Source: Lineus longissimus
Taxonomy: Eukaryota > Nemertea > Pilidiophora > Heteronemertea > Lineidae
Direction: 5' to 3'
NCBI RefSeq assembly: GCF_910592395.1
Contig: NC_088326.1
Span: forward strand, 501,001 to 565,000
DNA: 64,000 nt
The position numbers and the translations under genes are program-made. Within the stretch, counting starts at the first letter, position 1. The number at the start of each line of letters is the position of its first letter. Of the stretch, positions 57,601 through 64,000 are shown one piece after another. Below the pieces are notes generated by a model, which made no database searches, was not told where the DNA came from, and saw nothing but the letters and a program-made list of their open reading frames with translations.

Positions 57601-59972
57601 ATTCAAAGCAAGAGGAGCATTTAGTACATTCCACAAATATGGCCATCATTTGTGACATCCAAGTCCACCACAATCTGATACTCACGTTGTAGGAATCCAC
57701 TTGATGCTGTAGGTGAAAGTGATTTCAAATGGACCTGTGACACCATCAAGACTGAGCGGGGCCTGCTCCCGTGTGGACACATTGGCAAAGATAACCTGAA
57801 AATGTCATTACAATACATTACAATGCAATATTTACGATTTAGAATATGTAACATGCCTTTCCAGGACGCCCTGCTTAAAACACTGAAAACCCCCAAATTT
57901 GTATGTTATGCAAATTTGAATGTTATACAAGAATTTCAGTTTATGATGTCATCAACTCAAGTCGGCTCCATGGGACTAGTCTTACCTGGTCATTGTTATA
58001 TTCTATATTGAAGTGGAGATGAGACCACAGATGGACTTTATGACTATGAGGGAGGAAGCCACTTTCTTCAAGGTGACCGATGAAACCTCTCACAGGAATA
58101 TCATCTGTCGAGGAAAAAGAAAAGTTATACTTGATCTGCCTCTTGGTGGCACTTGTACTTGTAGATAACCTGATATTATGGATAGAATCTATGGTCGCAA
58201 TGTTTCAACCAGGTGCCACAGATGTTTTTCAGAGCTTGGCAAAACTCATATGTATCTCAATTGACAACTATCTCATTGCAGGACATCCAAATTTTACTGA
58301 ATTTGATTAAGTCGTCTTCTTTCTCCTGCTCACGAAAATATCAGCAAATTGGATCCATTCTTGTCAACTAGGTCATAGCTTCAACCTACCAACAACAAAC
58401 TCAAAATAGTACAGGTCCTCAATGGCCTCACGAATCGTGTCCAGATCTTTATTACTTAACGTGGTTTTACACAATTCCTTCTTGGCTGCATCAACTGAAA
58501 AATAAAGCTCATTATATACTATTTGATGAATTTAGACACAAACTACACACATCCCTTTTTTATCAGATTCGTACCCCATTTGGAAAGTGATTCACTGGGG
58601 CTTTTCAATTGGCTTTTCTGAATCCATTCAACTTGGCCCCTGCACTAACTAAGGTTCAGCAAATTCAGCATTACTAATTCAATTTTCAAAGGAAGATAAG
58701 ATTTCTATCCTCTTGTTGCAAAAGCAGTATTATTTTCTAAACTGATGCTTACGTTTGAATTTGATGTCATAGAGCGACATGGCCATCCTATCACCATCCA
58801 ACACTTCACCTAATGTCAGACTTTTGTGTTCAATCTGAAATTGATCATCGATTAACTGAATTATTGAATAAAATGATCAGTCTGGGTAGGACTCCTGTCT
58901 TTCACCCGCCTCTCCAGAACAGACACCTTTGTAACTGGCTGTACGAAGACGCCTCAGGTGCATTTAACCTTGACAGATGTGATCCTTCGCAATAGTACCA
59001 TAATTGAAGCCCTCTGTTGGTTTTTGTCCATTCTTTTGAGAAAAGAAGGGAAACTACAACTGTAGAAAGGAAAGTGACAGGGCAGCCAACAGAATGATAC
59101 CCTTATTTTCTCTGTTGGCAACGTCATTTCCTTTCCAGTACCTTGAGAAATGTTGAAAATGACTCCAAAGATGTTTACCTTATTGGGTCTGCATACAGGT
59201 AATTGATAATAGTGATATGTTTCATGTGGATTGAAGTAGGGGCCAACCTTGTTGACGTAGACAGGCACCTGAAATAAATTAAGAGTTTTTGAATCCCGTC
59301 TTGTAGTATGGAGGACAGAATTCACTGGTCCAAGGTAATGCATGATGATGAAGGCACTGCAGGCCAATCAGAAGTACCGGTAAGTACACTTCTTGGTTAC
59401 AGTTTGCTACTGTACCTAGGGAAAACTTACTGGTACCAATCTTGCGAGGTTCCAGATCATTCATCTTCAAATTATCAATGACACTATAGACTTATTTAAT
59501 ATTTGTTGCCATTCACAGCCATCTTTTGGAATCGACCAACAAAATGACAGGATTTATGCATAAAAACATCAAGGCCAGTGATCCCAGTGTATGTTTACAA
59601 TGTCCATTGTATGTTTACAATGGATCAGCTGTGCACGTCACACACAGATTGAACACACACCGACGCGTACAGACACATGACAGACAGAGCGTAGTGCATT
59701 TACGCTATGATTTACAAAACTGTCACTGTATACAAATTCCAGTGCATTAGCCTAGGAGCAGATCCAACGAAAAAATCGGACGGCAAATTTGACAAATTTC
59801 TGAAGCAATGCGAGATATGCAACTTATTCTGACAATTGTAATATTTAGCTTATTGTTTTTTCTTTCGAGTTACCTTATCATTTTCCTTGAACTTTGAGCA
59901 GAAAGTGGGATAAACGACGGCAAATAATGCCAACGCGACAAGTTTTATTCGACAAATCGCCATCTTGACCAT
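54622..59972 (-). CDS. TM9SF1: Transmembrane 9 superfamily member 1
   Basis: A nonaspanin of the Golgi/endosomal membranes, involved in sorting of membrane proteins and autophagy. Fourteen exons chain in phase to 591 residues (human about 606): 59874-59972, 59179-59268, 58753-58834, 58390-58494, 57986-58104, 57686-57795, 57392-57527, 57146-57293, 56834-56959, 56205-56297, 55931-56041, 55665-55827, 55272-55463 and 54622-54823. There is a signal peptide, then a luminal domain with [21 protein letters not shown] membrane entry follows after [16 protein letters not shown], then [20 protein letters not shown] and [13 protein letters not shown], and eight further membrane segments including [20 protein letters not shown] and [20 protein letters not shown]. 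It ends YIYVNIKMD with the family's KxD COPI-type signal. These blocks distinguish member 1 from members 2-4. Confidence 0.97.
55508..55592 (-). repeat. tRNA-like element in a TM9SF1 intron
   Basis: The minus strand carries an A-box-like TAGCTTAGTGGTTAAC and a B-box-like TTCCGATCC at tRNA-like spacing, similar in style to 34000-34075. It is probably a SINE head or tRNA relic. Confidence 0.4.
56318..56735. repeat. 72-bp x ~6 intronic minisatellite
   Basis: Six nearly perfect 72-base units lie in the intron between TM9SF1 exons 9 and 10. Units differ mainly at one site (aatacat versus aataaat), implying recent amplification. 72 is divisible by three, so long repetitive frames (24-residue period) stay open on both strands. 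They are not genes. Confidence 0.93.
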
Positions 59973-61337
59973 CCTCGCTTGGCCAGTGAAAACACATTAC
60001 CGATTAGGTAGGTCCCATGATTCCCTGGCCCCAATTACAAGAAACTTGTAAAACATATCCAGCCGACATATGACATTTTTTTACAATAAAAGTTTTTAAA
60101 CTGTTTAAAAACCAATATTCTAATTTCAAGAATTTACAAATTTGAGCAAATATCATGCCTTTTTAAAACAATTTTTTTTGCACTATTTGTCCAATTTCAC
60201 ATGATTCGCGGCAGGCGAAAAGAGTGAAGCGGCTATATGGAACTACACGTTCGCTATTCCGGCTGAGTCCGGCCGATTTTTGACTCACATTTTAGAATAA
60301 CCGGTCAAACGCAGTAAAAAAAACCAATCAGCGCGTGGCCATGGAGAGTGGCGTATTCCATGACGTAGTTATCAGTGCATTGTTAGAGAAGTCTAATTAG
60401 AGGCAATTAGTGCATTTTTTGGCATAAAAAGGCAACCTTTATGATCTCTCTATTCATTTTAAAGAGATATTTTACGGACACACACTGGAAATTTTTTATT
60501 TTTACTGATTCGATTTTGTTATATGACGATAGGTATCTCCTTTACCTGGAATAGATTTTCACCGCGTTTGGAGGCAAAGTCAGTGAAGTGAGCCGTCTGG
60601 AAATAGTCTCAAAATAAACAAAGACTATTTTAGTTTTTTTTCAAATCATCACATAAAACATCGATTTCTTTACTGAAGGAGTTAAGATTAAACTATTAAT
60701 AAGGAATAAATCAAACAAAGGCATGATTTTTTAGAGGTTTTAAGGGTAAAACAGGATTTGAAAAAATGGTTCCATGACAAAACACCAGGTTTCGCTATCG
60801 CGCACCTGCTGTGGATTATCTTTCACGCGGAGTGATCGAACCAATTAGATTACCAAGGTCAACTTTCATCAAACTCAAGTAAAACATAAATGATTCAATG
60901 ACTATTAGATAAGTCGGACCCAATGACATCATCATGCAATAATCAATTGAACCCGTTTAAAAATAACCATTCAATGCGCCGCAATCAGGACTTTTGTGGT
61001 AACTACATTTCCAGCGCGTGACGATAATCAGGTAGTGATTCGCCTCCTTAATCCAGGGAAGTATGGGGCTTATCTAAACACTCATCAAACTCATTGTTTC
61101 ACCATAAAAAGCCTATTCAAGTTCATCAAATGACAACAGGGACGCGTGTGCCTTTGTTCAGGAGACTTTGACAAGCTGTGAAACTTTGTTTGGGACCAAA
61201 AACTTGGCTTTGGCGGTGCGATAATCCCACATTGTTGAGAACTGGTTTCTGCGGCTGGACTTTTTCAGCACTTTTCAAGCTGCTGAGGCCGTGTTTCGTG
61301 CAAACTTCGGACATTTCGGATGCCTTTATCAGTCTAG
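59973..61337. promoter_or_regulatory. Divergent promoter region of TM9SF1 and the downstream + gene
   Basis: The start codons are 1365 bases apart on opposite strands. The interval is AT-rich with poly-T stretches and has no supported exon. Confidence 0.35.
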
Positions 61338-63832
61338 ATGGCCGAGATGGATTTCCATGCGGCGATGGAGACGTTTGCCGAGGCATGGGTGGCTGCGAAT
61401 ACCCCCACCGCCGTCAATCCGGACCCCCCTCAAGCTCAGGTAAATTCCTCATCTTAAATCCTGTTGCATTCCATCTCTGATCCAGCATCCAATACCAAGT
61501 GATACGGATGCACTAAGCAGTACTGAGAGTTGATTCATCAATCAGTTTCCTTTTGAATAGTTGTCTGTCTAGGCCAATGGGCCTATGTTCATTTCTTACA
61601 TGATTGTTATGGTATTTTGTGAGTTATTCATGTGTGAAGTTGTTTATTGATTTGATGTTGGTATTGTGTATTAAATGCATGAATGAATTGTGAATAGTGA
61701 GTTTCACTGTTGCAATTGAATATGTGACTGAATGACATTGCAATTAGACTGTTGCTATTGTTGGTCAATTGCATGACATTGCAATTGCATTCTTGCAATT
61801 GAATTCGAAATCTGTGAATAAATTACAATGAATCCCGGGATGAATAAACATAATCAATGAAATTTAAGTTAACGTAGAATAGGGCCTACAGTAATCAATT
61901 ATGATTTATACAATGGATTTGATATACATGACATTTAGCACTTTCTGCTCTTTACGGCATCACGTGACGTGAAAGTTTACCTGATGAGAAGACATTTTTG
62001 AAGACGGTGAGCCCCAGGTGGCGCTGTGGTAATCATGGCAGACTGACAAGTTCAAAACAGTCCAGAGTGGACACTGGCAGTTTATTTGCTGGTTCTTAGG
62101 TGTTTAAGGGTCAATTTATGGAAAGGTGCCATCTGTTCTTCCGCCTGTAATGGGATTTCGAGATAAGACCTGATTCCTCTGTTAGGTTTATGACCCAGAT
62201 CATCCCATAATATGAGAAAAGAACAGATTCGACCCACTATACACATCCGTACTTATGGATTTTATCAAATCATAATAGCCAAGTGGCGAATGTAATCTGT
62301 CCACTGGTACTGTATTGCACACGTAATAAGGGACATCTTGAGACTGAAATAGACCTGTTTTAGTGTTAATACTCACATGCCATGTGTCTAGCATGTGTTT
62401 GTTAATAGGAAGGTGCTGGAGTCGTCAGCTGCCTGGTGCACCTTGGGGCAGCCTTGCTGGTGCACACTGGTCCAGCTTGGCACCCCAAAAGCTTGCTAAT
62501 ACCAGTTTGAAAGCCCTGACTGCTCATCAAACATGTCCCTTTACAAATATTGCATAGTGTCCGTTTTGAAAACTCACCAAAAGATCACTTTTGAGCAAAT
62601 TGCAAGTCGAGCACTGCTAATAGTGCTATTGGGCCTCGATTGAACTTCTTAGCACTCGATTTTCTTTTTATGGCTGTACCATCGAACCTGACCTTTGTTT
62701 CTCATGAAGCAGGCTGTCATCTCTTGCTCCTCCCTTGATCCCCAGAGCTTCGTCTCCATTGAGGGCCTTCAACAAATATGGCAAGTCCCTGTAATCTGGC
62801 CCCTTCTTTTCAAATAAAAGCCCCAAATTGACACCATACCATGAAAACTGAGACATCCACGCATTCATAATATCTTTTTAAAATGTAAAGTAAGGTGTTG
62901 TTCAAATCAAATCTGTAGCTAGACTGAACTTCGATCCTTTTGAGTGAATTTGAAAACAGCTAAATAGTCTAAGACTAAGAGCGTTATCTCACAGATTTTA
63001 CCAGCAGAAGTTATTTTCTTATGCTTTGATTCCTAACACCACAAATTCAAACGCAAAAACTAAGTCAAAAAGATTAGTTTCTGAACTGCAGTCGAGCTAT
63101 CTCCTTAGCTGATGAGAGTCGCGAAAACCACAAAGAAAACTTTGACTTTGTCGTGTTACGGCCCTTAATAATATTCGATGGTGCATTAGCGGGAAAATTT
63201 GCAAATGTCTTGAATTAGAGTAATGAAAGTGAATGCAAGAAGCTGGTTTTGAAGTTTGAGAAATCTCCACTTTAATGTTGAGATAATGTGTCTTTTAAAG
63301 CTTTGGAGCAAATATTACAGAGTGCAGTGGGCTTTTCTGTTTTGTTGAAAATATTATGTGATTTAAAAGATGATAGGGACGTCAAATGACATGATTAAAG
63401 TCCCCGCGAAAACTCAATCTGTGATTCTCGGTCAAAGCAGTGTCACTTAGCGCGATTTAACGGTTCTTAAGAGATGATGGTACCAGGTATAATGAAATTA
63501 AAGAAATGGATCTCCAAAAGATTAAAGGTGCGTTTGTAGTTGATATTTTCAAGTTTCGCATTCTGATCTGTGGTTTGAAAAGTTTTGGTTCAATTGGCAG
63601 TAACTAGAGGTTGAAGGGCCTATCGCTCAGCTGACTTCTCTGGAAGACAGTTCTTGGCCGAGTCATAGCCTAATTTTGGATTGTGTATTTTTTGGTACTT
63701 TTCAGAACCTTGGCCCGTCTTCCATTGAATTGCCAACGCCACAAGAAGAACATGGCAAAAAACCAAGCGTCTCAGAGTCACCGAGCCAACCTCCAAAAAG
63801 TCCCAAACAGCCACCATCTGCCTCAATATCAG
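61338..63832 (+). CDS. 5' end of an unrecognised proline-rich protein (runs off the window)
   Basis: Two in-phase exons, 61338-61439 and 63706-63832, with good donors (cag/gtaaat and g/gtaagt) and an acceptor ggtacttttcag. The first encodes MAEMDFHAAMETFAEAWVAA and then a Pro-rich tail to PPQAQ. The second encodes NLGPSSIELPTPQEEHGKK followed by SPSQPPKSPKQPP. The short helical start and the Ser/Pro-rich continuation suggest a nuclear regulatory protein, but I do not recognise the family. The transcript must continue past 64000. The start has a GATGGC context and no closer ATG. CDS incomplete. Confidence 0.65.
61440..63705 (+). other. Intron 1 of the unrecognised proline-rich gene
   Basis: 2.3 kb with no other supported exon. 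Short AT-rich direct repeats of gcaattga/ttgcaatt occur around 61705-61805. Confidence 0.45.
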
Positions 63833-64000
63833 GTAAGTTGATAAATGAATTGATTATTGTCCCTGAGCATGCTGAGTTGAACTCAGGAATGTGACCGTGG
63901 AATATAGTGGAGATGCTCTTTGACGGTGTCAACTAAAGCAAATCAACTATGACACCAGCTGCCTGTAATGTGATCACACTATCACAGTGACAAGGGGTTA

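Overview
The window is animal nuclear DNA. Its genes are built of many short exons with GT-AG introns, and intergenic DNA is AT-rich and carries microsatellites, minisatellites, MITE-like repeats and one complete LTR retrotransposon. The gene set (Rab20-like GTPase, ABHD13, N6AMT1/HEMK2, a Golgi-type sulfotransferase, a CIMIP5/C2orf50-like ciliary protein, GCLC, MFF, TM9SF1) fits a ciliated bilaterian. The repeat style suggests a marine invertebrate (lophotrochozoan, ambulacrarian or cephalochordate). I cannot name the species. Orthology calls rest on remembered vertebrate proteins, not on a search.

Layout. 0.5-2.4 kb (+): Rab20-like GTPase. 3.1-4.3 kb: noncoding repeat with a palindromic start and three ~300-bp internal units. 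4.8-7.4 kb (-): ABHD13. 8.0-9.9 kb (+): N6AMT1, divergent from ABHD13 across 562 bp. 10-16 kb: mostly noncoding, with a 182-bp MITE-like element and a possible first exon of a sulfotransferase. 16110-24707 (-): an 8598-bp Ty3/Gypsy-type retrotransposon with apparently identical 849-bp LTRs, a 4-bp target duplication, gag, pol, and an extra ORF for a C2H2 zinc-finger protein between pol and the 3' LTR. 25.0-26.1 kb (+): main exon of the sulfotransferase-like gene. 28.6-30.1 kb (-): CIMIP5-like ciliary protein. 31.8-34 kb (-): unassigned exon-like stretches and a degenerate tRNA-like element. 35.1-37.0 kb (-): unrecognised 614-codon ORF. 38.3-38.8 kb: 51-bp minisatellite. 39.4-46.9 kb (+): 13-exon GCLC. 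49.8-50.9 kb (-): MFF, convergent with GCLC. 54.6-60.0 kb (-): 14-exon TM9SF1 with a 72-bp x 6 intronic minisatellite. 61.3 kb to the end (+): first two coding exons of an unrecognised proline-rich protein.

The host genes have unrelated housekeeping roles: vesicle traffic, protein/histone methylation, glutathione synthesis, mitochondrial fission and membrane-protein sorting. There is no operon-like organisation. The most unusual unit is the retrotransposon. It looks intact and recent, its third ORF encodes a putative nucleic-acid-binding zinc-finger protein with a good splice acceptor just before its ATG, and it may sit antisense inside the sulfotransferase gene's intron.
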